From Clostridiaceae bacterium (GTDB lineage: Bacteria > Bacillota > Clostridia > Acetivibrionales > DUMC01): 24,281 bases of DNA. This document shows, piece after piece, positions 16,085-24,281 of the stretch. Position numbers and translations under genes: made by a program. Within the stretch, counting starts at the first letter, position 1. Each line of letters starts with the position of its first letter. A model generated the notes under the pieces. The model worked only from the letters and a program-made list of their open reading frames with translations, did no database searches and was not told the origin of the DNA. The stretch spans positions 1 to 24,281 of the forward strand of contig JAAZDH010000134.1 in assembly GCA_012512865.1 (NCBI GenBank), given 5' to 3'.

Positions 16085-17659
16085 ATGAAAACAAGAGTAG
16101 CAAGAATTGTAATCTTAATCATCTGCGTATGTTTAATCGCATCTCTGACTACTGTTTTTGGAGGCTGTTCTAAAAAAGAGGTAACTGGAAGCAATGACAC
16201 CGGAGGGCAAGCAAAAACTCAAGATAGTGAAAGTGCAAATAAAGAACCTTTTAAAATCCACATACTAAACAGGGTAAATCCTGAGGTAAAGCTTGAAGGC
16301 AATTCGCTCCTGGATGAAATTGAGCGTATAACAGGTGTAAGACTGGAAATTGAAGCACCACCTATCAAAAACTACGTGGACAGGCAGAACATAATTATGG
16401 CTTCTGGTGATTTGCCCGATATAGTTTATGATTGGTCCCTGGGGGTAAATTATCAAAAATGGGCCGAGGAAGATCTTTTTATACCTATTGATGATTATAT
16501 CCCGAAATGTCCGAATCTCACTGAGAATATATTAGAAGAAGAGTGGGAGTTTGCAAGGGTACCAGCTACAGGTAAATTCCATGCAATACCGCGACCTACG
16601 GAAAGTGCCAAAGGAACTATGGGATTCGCCATATGAATTGACTGGCTTGAAAATCTAAATATGGAGGTGCCAAGCAATATCGACGAATTTCTTGAAGTAG
16701 CCAAAGCCTTTACTTTTAATGACCCTGATAAGAATGGCTCCAATGATACTGTCGGCTTTACGCTTGACTTCATTAATAGCCAGGAATTTATCATGAGTGC
16801 ATTTGATTTGCATCAATATGGCGGTAGTTTATTTAATGTACCTGATTCGGACGGCGAATACAGAATACCCGAGAAGATGAAAGGATACATACCATACCTT
16901 ACATTTTTAAGGAAAATGTATACTGAAAAGGCTTTAGAACAGGAATTCTATGTTAACAAAGTGTATGATTCAGAGAATAAGTTTAACCAAGGCAAAGTAG
17001 GCATGGTAAGGATGCATGGGACAGGGCTGTACAGGGCGCTGGCTCCTACGCCCCCGGAAAAGATGACTCTTGGGCTTCCATTCCCTAATTCGAAAGGAGA
17101 AAGAGTATTGTATATGCCCCTTGCTGTTTGGGGCGGGTGGTGTATAACCAATCAAGCACAAAATGTGGATAAAATTATGGAATTCATGAATTGGGCTTTC
17201 TCACATGAAGGAATCCTGCTGGTTGGCTTAGGAATAAAAGGAGTACACTATGAAACCTACGATTTTGAAAAAAGATTCATTACCAGGACGGAAGAGCAAA
17301 GTAAGCTTACAGCAATAGAACTAAGCCCTTATATGGAGTTTTGCCGCGCCTATAAAGGTTTGTGCCTGTATCCTGAAGGAATCGACACTATAGAAAATAT
17401 TGAAAGATTCAACCAGCAAACAAAACATTTTTGGGATAATGCCAATATTATAGCAGTGTCAACCTGCGGGCTTATAGAAGAAAACCAGTTTAAAACGGAC
17501 AATGCGGACTTGATAACCAAGAAGGAATCAATGGAGGCAAAGTATGTCGCATGTGAGATTACTCTTGAAGAGTTTGTGAATTTCCTTGAAACAGAATACT
17601 ATCCAGCGGTAAAAACTCTTGAAGAGGCATATATTGCAGCTATGAAATCTAAAAAATAG
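16085..17659 (+). pseudogene. Sugar ABC transporter solute-binding lipoprotein interrupted by in-frame TGA
   Basis: Substrate-binding component of the transporter encoded just upstream. GGGAGGAG precedes the ATG. A lipoprotein signal peptide with lipobox FGGC occupies residues 1-27, then a Gly/Asn/Ser/Asp linker and the extracellular-binding fold (LLDEIERITGVRLEIEAPP; MASGDLPDIVYDW). At codon 184 (16634-16636) a TGA splits GFAI from IDWLENLNMEVPSNIDEF; the frame on both sides is the same and both halves are otherwise intact, total about 524 codons. Homologues normally have Arg there (x-R-x-DWL), so a CGA or AGA to TGA change is likely. Restart at the ATG at 16661 would yield a secretion-less fragment. 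Either a recent nonsense mutation, a base-calling error, or low-level readthrough. TGA is an ordinary stop in neighbouring genes. Confidence 0.88.
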
Positions 17660-17745
17660 GTATTCCTGACAAAATGAGCCTGATTAAAACAGACACCAGC
17701 TTTTTTCTTGCAGTCTCCTAGTTGAATTTATCATTACACATGAAA

Positions 17746-17863
17746 CGCGTGCGGAATACCTCATTTATTTAGAAGTAGATGCTATACAATTTGGTATTGA
17801 TTAGGAAATCCAGGCATGACCAATTATATCCCTAGAAGTGTTTCGCGAGGTATTCCGCACGCG
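17746..17863. repeat. 118-bp element bounded by perfect 17-bp inverted repeats
   Basis: CGCGTGCGGAATACCTC at 17746-17762 is exactly inverted at 17847-17863, separated by 84 bp. The hexamer ATGAAA touches the left arm (17740-17745) and recurs 2 bp beyond the right arm (17866-17871), resembling but not cleanly forming a target duplication. It sits between convergent genes. The loop is long for a simple terminator; a MITE-like or transposon-derived element, or a large bidirectional stem, are the options. Confidence 0.75.
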
Positions 17864-17875
17864 ATATGAAAAATT

Positions 17876-18913
17876 TTAATGTAATAAAGAAAGCGTACCT
17901 AATTTCCGCAATTCAATTCTAAATTTTACTCTACCCGAGGAATTTTTCAGCCTCGGGAAAATACTGACCGCATTTTTCCAGAACACATCTTCGTAGAACT
18001 CTTCGGGTACAAGATCCTTTACAAACTCTATGTACGGCTTTACGGGAGCCAAAGGCCAGTCCGAGCCAAATAAGAATTTATTGTATTTTTCCGCGTAGAC
18101 AAGGGCTCTCATTATATGGTCCATGAAAAGGCGCTCTTTCCGCAGCGATGCAATTTTAATCCCGTCAGCCACGATGAGCCCAGAAAGATCCGCGTATACG
18201 TTAGGGTTTTTTGATACAACAGCGGCGGTATCCATAACCCATGGATCACCCAGGTGTGCTATTACGAAATTTATATCCCTGTATTTTACAGCAAGTTCAT
18301 CCACGGCCAGGGGGTGGGAGTACTTAAGATACGCCCTGTCCGAATAAGTTGCACCGCCATGTATGACCACCGGCAGGTTGTATTTCAAGGCAAGCCGGTA
18401 TACCGGTTCGTATACCTTGTCAAAAACGTAATACGGGTAATAGCCGGCATAAAGCTTGATACCCACGACTTCCGGCCTGGCAAGCTTCATTTCAATATTG
18501 TCAAGTTCCTTCCCCACAATATTTTCCCTATCCAGCCTGACCGGATTGATGCCAATACAGCATGCCACCATGGCAGGTGTCCTGTGTACAGTACCGTCAG
18601 GACATGTTTTTCCATCTTTGAATCCATTGAGTCCATTTTCCGGCTTATCTTCGACCATACCTTCGGCTGCACCTTCGAGCCCACCTTCGAAATCAAGTTC
18701 AAGATCAAGCCCCATGGGGTTGGGGGAAGCCTGGTCCGGAAAAGCCCAGGCTTCCTGTTCTGTAAGCCCCATACCGATTGCGGCAACTATACCGGCTTCG
18801 CCAAATTCCTTTTCCAGGCCTTTGCCGCTATAGTCAACGAGAGAAATTTTTCCTGCGGTTTCCCTGAAGCTCTCTATTTTTGAAAAGTGTATATGCGCAT
18901 CGATTATTTTCAT
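17876..18913 (-). CDS. Metal-dependent amidohydrolase (amidohydrolase_2 / TIM-barrel hydrolase)
   Basis: 345 residues; ATG with AAGGAG 9 nt upstream. The TIM-barrel metal ligands are recognisable: DAHIH (His7, His9), VVIHGG (His185), IAHLGDPW (His220) and FGSDWP (Asp285). This pattern is that of amidohydrolase_2 proteins (ACMSD/uronate-isomerase-like relatives), which hydrolyse or decarboxylate small organic substrates; the reaction here is unknown. Odd: residues about 66-108 form a Gly/Glu/Asp-rich low-complexity stretch (DLELDFEGGLEGAAEG...) between a core strand and the conserved GINPVRL, encoded by reiterated GG/TTC-type sequence at about 18590-18718. It begins 67 nt after the end of the broken GNAT/beta-sandwich gene on the same strand and was probably co-transcribed. 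The last residues end 13 nt from the inverted-repeat element. Confidence 0.85.
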   Translation of the reverse strand: MKIIDAHIHFSKIESFRETAGKISLVDYSGKGLEKEFGEAGIVAAIGMGLTEQEAWAFPDQASPNPMGLDLELDFEGGLEGAAEGMVEDKPENGLNGFKDGKTCPDGTVHRTPAMVACCIGINPVRLDRENIVGKELDNIEMKLARPEVVGIKLYAGYYPYYVFDKVYEPVYRLALKYNLPVVIHGGATYSDRAYLKYSHPLAVDELAVKYRDINFVIAHLGDPWVMDTAAVVSKNPNVYADLSGLIVADGIKIASLRKERLFMDHIMRALVYAEKYNKFLFGSDWPLAPVKPYIEFVKDLVPEEFYEDVFWKNAVSIFPRLKNSSGRVKFRIELRKLGTLSLLH

Positions 18914-18979
18914 GATTCAAGCTCCTTACTGGTATGATATAACATATTTTTATACAGATATGCTGCGCGTAAATTATTC

Positions 18980-19633
18980 TCATAAATCGAGCTCCTCCGG
19001 GTCAAATTTTACATTGTCTAAATCTTTTAGTGCATCGTGGGGCAAATAATCATCGGAAAAGAGCAGGAAAACCGACTGTATAAACATCTTTTCGCCGTTA
19101 TTTATCCGGTAATGGAAACCTGTATCCGCCATAACAAACTTGGGGCTGATGCATGTACCTATTTTAGTATTGTTAGTATCTGTAAATATATGAAGTTTTT
19201 CGTTTCTTGATGGCGAAGCGAAAATGGGTGCAGAGACAGATTCGAAATAACGCTCTTCCCTTCCCGCTTTTAGTTTAAGCAGTTCATTCTTGGCGTCCTT
19301 GACCATTACCCAGCTTTGCTTTAAATCTTCCGACGGTGTAAGGAAATATTGATTTGCTAACCAAACCCTGTCGAGGTAATGGCCTGTTCCCTGGACAATT
19401 CCCGTTACATGGCATAACACGGGGATACCTGGCAGCATGATGAAATAAAAACCGAGTTTCATACCCTTATACAGCTCGTTTTTCTCTATGCTTACCACGT
19501 TCCTGATACCTTTCCATAAATTGCCAAGTACATCTTCCAGCTCAACAAATTCTGCATAGCGTTCCTCTTCCAGCAATGAAGCCGTGGATATGCCAGACAT
19601 GCCAAAACCTGTTCCGCCAAGCCATGGATTCCA
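18980..19633 (-). pseudogene. C-terminal fragment of the GNAT/beta-sandwich protein (after in-frame TGA)
   Basis: This is the direct in-frame continuation of the upstream fragment beyond the TGA at 19636-19634: GIKA, stop, then WNPWLGGTGFGMSGIS. It is about 217 residues and ends with the natural TAA or TGA-type stop at 18980. Sequence such as NELYKGMKLGFYFIMLPGIPVL, GIVQGTGHYLDRVWLANQYFL and IFASPSRNEKLHIFTDTN looks like folded beta-rich protein, not a separate gene, and no ribosome binding site precedes the first ATG at 19600. The codon lost to TGA is probably Trp or Arg. No family recognised. Confidence 0.75.
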
Positions 19634-21583
19634 TCATGCTTTGATGCCCGGCACGGGGAATGATGAATCAAACCATTCATTGTCCTTATACTTGAGGGAG
19701 TATAAGGAATGCGAAAAATCCGGCGATGCTTTTATGCTTAGCAATCCATTGTGAGCGGTCAGTACATTGCACGAATCTTCTGTTGTTTTTTCTGTTTGTA
19801 CATCCCCATGCGACTTGAAAAACACGGCTATTTTCTTGTTGAATACGAAAACATCCGTGTCAAAATCAACCTGTATAATGTCAGGGTTGACGCTGGCGCA
19901 ATTGCTGGTACTTAAGCTGGTACCACTGTTGGAACTCAAGCTGATACCACTGCTGGAACTGGTGTTGGCACCGGCATCAGCATCGACATTGGCACCGCTT
20001 TCGGTGCTGTTATTAAAATCAACGTTAGAATTGCCTTTAGCACAATCATTAACATCAATACCGGCACCAATACCGGCATCGGTATTTACACCAGCATCAA
20101 CATCAGCATCAACATCAACGTTTCCGCCCATATTGATACTGATATCAAAATCCAGTTTGCGGCCATCCCCTGCGGAAGCCGGTTCCAATTTGCGGACTTG
20201 GTCCCGGAAGAGCTTGCAGCCCGAGCGTACCACGATCTCGCCGCTCATGCAGCTATTCTTATAGTCCTTCACGTTTACCTTGAAACTGCTGCCGGCAAAA
20301 GGATTCCCGTCATTTACGCTTACACTTATATGATTTGTTAGCACGGGTTTTACATCTATAGTCTTTTTCAGGGCAAATTCCCTGAAATCATGCCAATCAT
20401 TGAATACGCCCAGCGCAATCGTTACAGGCTTTGTTTTTACACAGGCTCCCGGCGGCAGCTTGCCCAGGTTATACTCGAAAAACATGCACCAGTTGTCAAA
20501 CTTTATTTTCTCTTCTTTATCCCAGGAGATACCGCGGGGTAGTTTTTCACCATATGAGAATAACCAGTTCTCCGTTATTTTTTCGCTGTTCCAGTAATTC
20601 AAAGCACCTCCTGCAGTATCGTCTATCTCAATAAACTTTCCTTCATACGGAATTACCCCCTTGTCCAGGTCATGCCTGAAGGTATCGCACAGCCATACAT
20701 CTTCTGCTGTTTCATTATTGCCAATATTTTTAACTTCGTAATAATGCTGAATTATACCGTTGGAACACACTTCACATATTGATGCAAGCTGCAGTCCCTT
20801 GAAATACTCAAGATTGTACACGGCCTTTAACACAGCTGTATCACCTTCACTGTAACATTGAATGCTGTCTGGTTTTTTCTTTGAAAGCTCACTTGAAAAT
20901 GGCTTGCCAAGCTTGGGAAAAAGCCATGAAGTTGAGGAGGAGTAGCCCCCATAAAGCCTTCCCAAAAGTAGCCAGTTGCTCTGCTTGTCGAGCCAGGCAC
21001 CATACGGGCCATTATATATTTCGCAGGAATTTTCTCCTTCGCCCCAAATAATGCCATCCCTGCCCCTGAAAATAGTATTCATTTTTTTATTGAACCTTAT
21101 GATTCCACCGCTTTTAAGATAGGCGGTTACGGGAATATGGACGGAATAATAAAAGTATTTGTCAAGAGTGTATAGTATTTGAAAGGTGCTTCTTTCGCCG
21201 CCCTTCAATTCTATTTTATATCTGCGCTGCTCAAACCTGATACCGTCCATTTCGGGCATTTCAATTTCAAAAACGGCGTCTTCGTCTAACTTGTTTTCGA
21301 TACCCATGATGAACTCGGACCTGACGCCTGTGTAATTCTCGTTATCCGGTATATGCAGGATTAGTCTTGCGGGATAAGCCGGCAGTATTCCCACTTTGAA
21401 AAATGCTTTCCTGCCATTTATTTGGATTTCCGCCGCAACCCCGGGGTGGATCCTGCCTGCTTGCTGCTCATCTTCTATTTCGCCTACATGAAAGCCGGCC
21501 TCGATTACTTGGCGGCCTTGACCGCAAATATTTACCGGGTTTGCGGAATTGTCGAAATCAAAGGTTATGTTTTTATCGTTTAT
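19634..21583 (-). pseudogene. Central beta-sandwich (mutarotase-like?) part of the broken GNAT fusion
   Basis: An open frame of about 650 codons with no start at its beginning. It follows on from the GNAT gene if one G is restored at the GGG run at 21584-21586: NVAIR then GINDKNITFDFDNSA. A GTG at 21394 could restart but has no ribosome binding site. Sequence is beta-rich with aromatic clusters (IYNGPYGAWLDKQSNWLLLGRLYGG; VWLCDTFRHDLDKG; LGVFNDWHDFREFA), reminiscent of galactose-mutarotase-like or other sugar-active beta-sandwiches, but I recognise no family for certain. Residues encoded by about 19875-20130 are a long Asp/Ala/Gly/Asn/Ser low-complexity insert (DVDADVDAG..., SSSSGISLSSNSG). 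The fragment ends at a TGA at 19636-19634, after which the same frame continues. Confidence 0.7.
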
Positions 21584-22434
21584 TCCCTTATAGCTACGTT
21601 TAGAGGTTGTCCTGACTTGTTTACCACGTCGAAGGCAACCTTGTAGGAGCGCCCGAAAACCATTTCATGGCCATGCAGAAGGGTCATGCTGATGAGGTAG
21701 TCGTCGGTTTCAATGAGCCTCATGCCCCGGCCTGTTCTTTCAAATTCCACCCTAAGTTTTTTGCCATCCTTCTCCCAACAATATTCGAAGTAATCGAATT
21801 TGTTTTCCCTCCTGCCGTCGGGCTTTATTTCTATGATTCTCGTGGAATCATCGTACCAGTCTGCTGTCTCAAAAAAACTGCTTATGGCCCCTGTTTTTAG
21901 CACGGTAGGGATAAAATTCATCAGGTGTGTCGTATTGTCCCGCTTTTCCCAGAAAAAACCGCACTTCTTGTAAAGGGGAATCGCCTTGGTGTTTCCGGGC
22001 CAGGTATAAAGGTCTAGCCTGGGCCAGCCCAGTTCTATGGTTCTCTTCACTGCTGTCAGCACGAGGAGCTTGCCTACTTTTTTCCCGTGGTAGTCTGGCC
22101 TGACGTTTAAAGTGTTGATGTATAGGGCTCCCTCGTCATGGGTATATTCGTCAAGGCTACAGTATCCTATTACTTCCTCCCCCTTTACGGCAAGAAATAC
22201 GTTCAAGTGGGATGAGTTTTCATGTTCCCGCAGCACTGTTTCTTCAGTCCTGTTCCTGGCGGAGCCGTTCCAGCCATCAGCGCTGCGGTTCCACATATCT
22301 GCCACACCCTTGGCGTAGGACGGGTTGAATTCAACTATCCTAACGTCGCCTGCAATACCGCTTGCATTGGTGTTGGCGGGATTGCCTGCCCTGGCGTTTG
22401 TTATATTGGTATTGTTAATATTGATTTCATCCAT
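21580..22434 (-). CDS. GNAT acetyltransferase domain, N-terminal part of a frameshifted large fusion protein
   Basis: 284 residues as it stands. Start at the ATG at 22434, which has GGGAG 6 nt upstream; an in-frame start at 22494 lacks one. Residues about 3-30 are Asn/Thr/Ala-rich low complexity. The GNAT fold follows: FLAVKGEEVIGYCSL (beta4), LYINTLNVRPDYHGKKVGKLLV (motif A, acetyl-CoA pyrophosphate loop), and IPLYKKCGFFWEKRDNTTHLMNF (motif B). From about residue 190 it changes to a beta-rich region (FDYFEYCWEKDGKKLRVEFERTG) that ends at NVAIRE and a TAA. Restoring one G in the preceding GGG run joins it to the next 650 codons, giving a full gene 22434-18980 of 1152 codons with one TGA. GNAT enzymes acetylate amines; target unknown. 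Confidence 0.8.
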   Translation of the reverse strand: MDEININNTNITNARAGNPANTNASGIAGDVRIVEFNPSYAKGVADMWNRSADGWNGSARNRTEETVLREHENSSHLNVFLAVKGEEVIGYCSLDEYTHDEGALYINTLNVRPDYHGKKVGKLLVLTAVKRTIELGWPRLDLYTWPGNTKAIPLYKKCGFFWEKRDNTTHLMNFIPTVLKTGAISSFFETADWYDDSTRIIEIKPDGRRENKFDYFEYCWEKDGKKLRVEFERTGRGMRLIETDDYLISMTLLHGHEMVFGRSYKVAFDVVNKSGQPLNVAIRE

Positions 22435-22602
22435 ACAAACTCCCTGCCTTTTTATTTCCTTTCTGTAACCAGAATTATGGACTTTTGTCCACATCCTTGT
22501 AAAACTAACCGGTAAAGCTGAAAAATCCGGGTATTAAAGCTGTAAAATTAATAAGTGCGTAGTTTGCAGCAAATTTTAACAAGCAGTTTAAGTATTTTTA
22601 GC

Positions 22603-22746
22603 AAGCTTAAGTATGGCACAAATCTTGAGCAAGGCGTAAATCTTGAATATGGCATAAACCTTGAGCACGGCACAAGTCTTTAGCACGGCATAAACCTTAG
22701 GCACGACACAAATTTTTGCAAGTCACAAATCCTTGAGCACGGCATA
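22603..22746. repeat. 18-bp degenerate tandem array, 8 units
   Basis: Units related to AACCTTGAGCACGGCACA start at 22603, 22621, 22639, 22657, 22675, 22693, 22711 (17 bp) and 22728 (19 bp). The period is six codons and on the plus strand the first units read NLEQGV, NLEYGI, NLEHGT, before a TAG, but there is no start codon or ribosome binding site. It lies between a candidate minus-strand promoter and the GNAT start, thus in the leader. Confidence 0.85.
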
Positions 22747-23095
22747 GGGCAGAAATAAAAGGTAATGCAAGTAAAAATAATATAAGTAAAAACGATTCCG
22801 GTTGATAATCAAGGATAGCAGCATTTACTAATATTACATTTAATTGCATATAAAAATATAATTACACCCGGGTAGAAAAATGTCAAGTGGTTTGCCGTAT
22901 TAAAATTTTATTTCAAAATAAGATATTATTACAAGTTAAAATATATTACAAAATCCTGACCGAAAGCCCATGGTTTTAGTTACCGGGATAAAAACATAAA
23001 TGAAATTGACCTGCTGCGAAGTTCCCTTGTGTCAAGGCCTGTGTAGTTTTCTTATTTAATGTCTAATATATGCTCCCTGATTCTCACCGAGCTGC
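22747..23095. other. Gene-free AT-rich region between nagZ-like gene and GNAT gene
   Basis: No gene found. It holds the candidate minus-strand promoter at 22858-22886, a small hairpin CCTTG-TGT-CAAGG at about 23024-23036 without a T-run, and a 15-bp imperfect direct duplication of the hydrolase's last codons just after its stop (CTGATTCTCACCGAG next to CTAATTCTCATCGAG, about 23078-23110). Confidence 0.5.
22858..22886 (-). promoter_or_regulatory. Candidate promoter of the GNAT/amidohydrolase unit
   Basis: On the minus strand a perfect TTGACA (22886-22881), 17-bp spacer and AATTAT (22863-22858, 4 of 6 matches). It faces the GNAT start about 420 nt away; the 18-bp array would lie inside the resulting long 5' leader. 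Confidence 0.4.
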
Positions 23096-24281
23096 CTAAT
23101 TCTCATCGAGGCGAACCAGCCCGAATCTTTTTTTAAGGGTTAAGACCCGAAATACCGCATTGTCTATTTCTTCCACCACTATCTTCTCCATTGGTGTATT
23201 GTTGCTGCCAAGTACATTCTTGCTGCCTGAAAACGCATCCTCGTTGCCAACCGCGGCTAACAGTGCTTCAAAAGCCTGGGACACCCCTTCCTTGCCGTGG
23301 CATATGAGCAGCGTGTCAACTCCTGCCTTAACAGCTTTTACTGCGGCCTGCCCGGTGGTATACAACCCGGCAATAGCAGCCATGCCAAGGTCATCCGTTA
23401 TTACCACGCCCTCAAACTGCAGTTGTTCCCGCAGCAAACCCTTTATGATGGCGGGGGACAAGGTGGCGGGAGCATCTTCATCCAGCAGGGGAAGCAGTAT
23501 ATGGGCGGTCATGATTGCAGGTACGCCGTTCTTTATTGCTTCTTCAAAGGGAACCAGCTCAAAATTCCTCAACCTGTCCATGGAATGCGCAACTACCGGG
23601 AGGTCCGTATGAGAGTCAAGGGAGGTATCGCCGTGGCCAGGAAAGTGTTTTGCTACAGGAATAATACCTTCATCAAGCGTTCCCTCCATGAAAGCCGGCC
23701 CCATTTGGGAGACGATTTCCGGGTTGTTTCCGAAAGCCCTGTCTCCTATAACAGGATTATCGGGATTGCTGTTAATATCCAGGACCGGGGCAAAGTTCAT
23801 GTTAATTCCCAGTTCTTTTAGCTGTGCTGCCATTCGAGAAGCAGCATACCTTACTATTTCCGGTTGACCGCTGCTTGCCAGGTTGCTTGCAGACGGGAAA
23901 CGGCCTTTTTCCCAGGGAAGCCTGTTCACTTTTCCACCCTCCTGGTCTATGCCTATCAGCATGCCAACCCCGGGAGGCCCGCTTCCAAGCTCCTGGAGCT
24001 GCCTGGTGAGGCTTTTAACCTGTTCGGGGTTCTCTATATTTCTTTCAAAAAGAATTACCCCTCCCACTTTGTGACTTCGCAAAAATCCTGCAGTTGCTTC
24101 GTCCACTTCTTTCTCTTCAATACCCACCATGAGCAGTTGGCCAATCTTTTCTTCAAGGGTCATCTTTTTGATTAAAAGCTCTATGAGCTCTGCACCAGTC
24201 TTTTCCTTTCCTTCCTCCGGCAAATTTTCATCCAGAAGTGTTCCTTCGCGGTTGTTTTTATTATCATCATTGCCATTATCA
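23096..24281 (-). CDS. GH3 beta-N-acetylhexosaminidase (NagZ/YbbD-type), 5' end missing
   Basis: The frame is open to the right edge: upstream of a TTG at 24223 it continues as an Asp/Asn-rich stretch (DNGNDDNKNNREGT), typical of the linker after a lipoprotein signal peptide, so the true start is outside the window and the enzyme is probably exported. Catalytic-domain motifs: IGQLLMVGI, GGVILFERNI, LIGIDQEGGKVNRL, the NagZ-specific KHFPGHGDTSLDSHTDLP loop carrying the His/Asp general acid-base pair, and nucleophile Asp in GVVITDDLGMAAI. NagZ-type enzymes remove terminal N-acetylglucosamine from muropeptides or chito-oligosaccharides. Odd: an insert (GNEDAFSGSKNVLGSNNTP) near the C-terminus, encoded at about 23190-23255. 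It is a single-domain GH3, lacking the C-terminal domains of the plus-strand GH3 at 5978. Confidence 0.9.
   Translation of the reverse strand, partial: DNGNDDNKNNREGTLLDENLPEEGKEKTGAELIELLIKKMTLEEKIGQLLMVGIEEKEVDEATAGFLRSHKVGGVILFERNIENPEQVKSLTRQLQELGSGPPGVGMLIGIDQEGGKVNRLPWEKGRFPSASNLASSGQPEIVRYAASRMAAQLKELGINMNFAPVLDINSNPDNPVIGDRAFGNNPEIVSQMGPAFMEGTLDEGIIPVAKHFPGHGDTSLDSHTDLPVVAHSMDRLRNFELVPFEEAIKNGVPAIMTAHILLPLLDEDAPATLSPAIIKGLLREQLQFEGVVITDDLGMAAIAGLYTTGQAAVKAVKAGVDTLLICHGKEGVSQAFEALLAAVGNEDAFSGSKNVLGSNNTPMEKIVVEEIDNAVFRVLTLKKRFGLVRLDEN

Noticed and set aside
16634..16636. Selenocysteine or genetic-code reassignment at the TGA codon
   Set aside because: No SECIS-like hairpin was evident, the expected residue is Arg rather than Cys, and TGA ends neighbouring genes normally.
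21394..21396. GTG near 21394 as start of an independent 586-residue protein
   Set aside because: No ribosome binding site, and the frame stays open and protein-like upstream to the GNAT frameshift, so it is an internal codon of a broken gene.
23020..23040. Intrinsic terminator after the NagZ-type gene
   Set aside because: The 5-bp hairpin CCTTG-TGT-CAAGG has no following T-run on the relevant strand.

Overview
The window looks like a chromosomal segment of a low-to-mid GC Firmicute, most likely a saccharolytic or cellulolytic member of Clostridia. This is inferred from gene content (GH3 enzymes, a YesN-type AraC sensor-regulator, LplB/YtcP-type sugar permeases, a ROK kinase, PhoB/PhoR-type two-component genes), strong GGAGG-type ribosome binding sites and AT-rich spacers. 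No rRNA, tRNA, CRISPR array or intact mobile element was seen.

Layout. Minus strand, 1-3205: the 5' part of a secreted SIMPL-domain (DUF541) protein cut by the left edge, then a response regulator and histidine kinase overlapping by 4 nt (ATGA). Plus strand, 3944-5514: a ROK sugar kinase coupled to a SIS-domain phosphosugar isomerase. At 5535-5690 (minus) lies a degenerate tail resembling carbamoyl-phosphate synthase. Plus strand, 5978-17659: a carbohydrate island made of a cytoplasmic GH3 glycosidase, a right-handed beta-helix protein, a wrecked chimera of a creatininase-family gene and an L-rhamnulokinase, a membrane AraC regulator, two sugar ABC permeases, and a lipoprotein solute-binding protein interrupted by one in-frame TGA. 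Minus strand, 24281-17876: a GH3/NagZ-type N-acetylhexosaminidase running off the right edge, a very large GNAT plus beta-sandwich protein broken by one frameshift and one TGA, and a metal-dependent amidohydrolase. A perfect 17-bp inverted repeat spans 118 bp between the two convergent blocks.

How it fits together (inference): the AraC regulator would sense an extracellular cue and drive the permease/binding-protein operon. Imported oligosaccharides would be cut by the GH3 and perhaps the beta-helix enzyme, then phosphorylated. The rhamnulokinase remnant hints at a rhamnose-containing substrate. Three loci in this island are damaged (kinase, binding protein, GNAT fusion), so it looks partly decayed unless the lesions are assembly errors.

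Two window-wide patterns stand out. Almost every transcription-unit leader carries its own private short tandem repeat (periods of 8 to 24 bp, 2 to 8 copies, unrelated sequences). Many conserved proteins carry in-frame low-complexity inserts. Both could be products of replication slippage. Separately, the GH3 and permease transcription units share a 22-bp sequence abutting identical TTTACA-17-TATAAT promoters, which suggests co-regulation.
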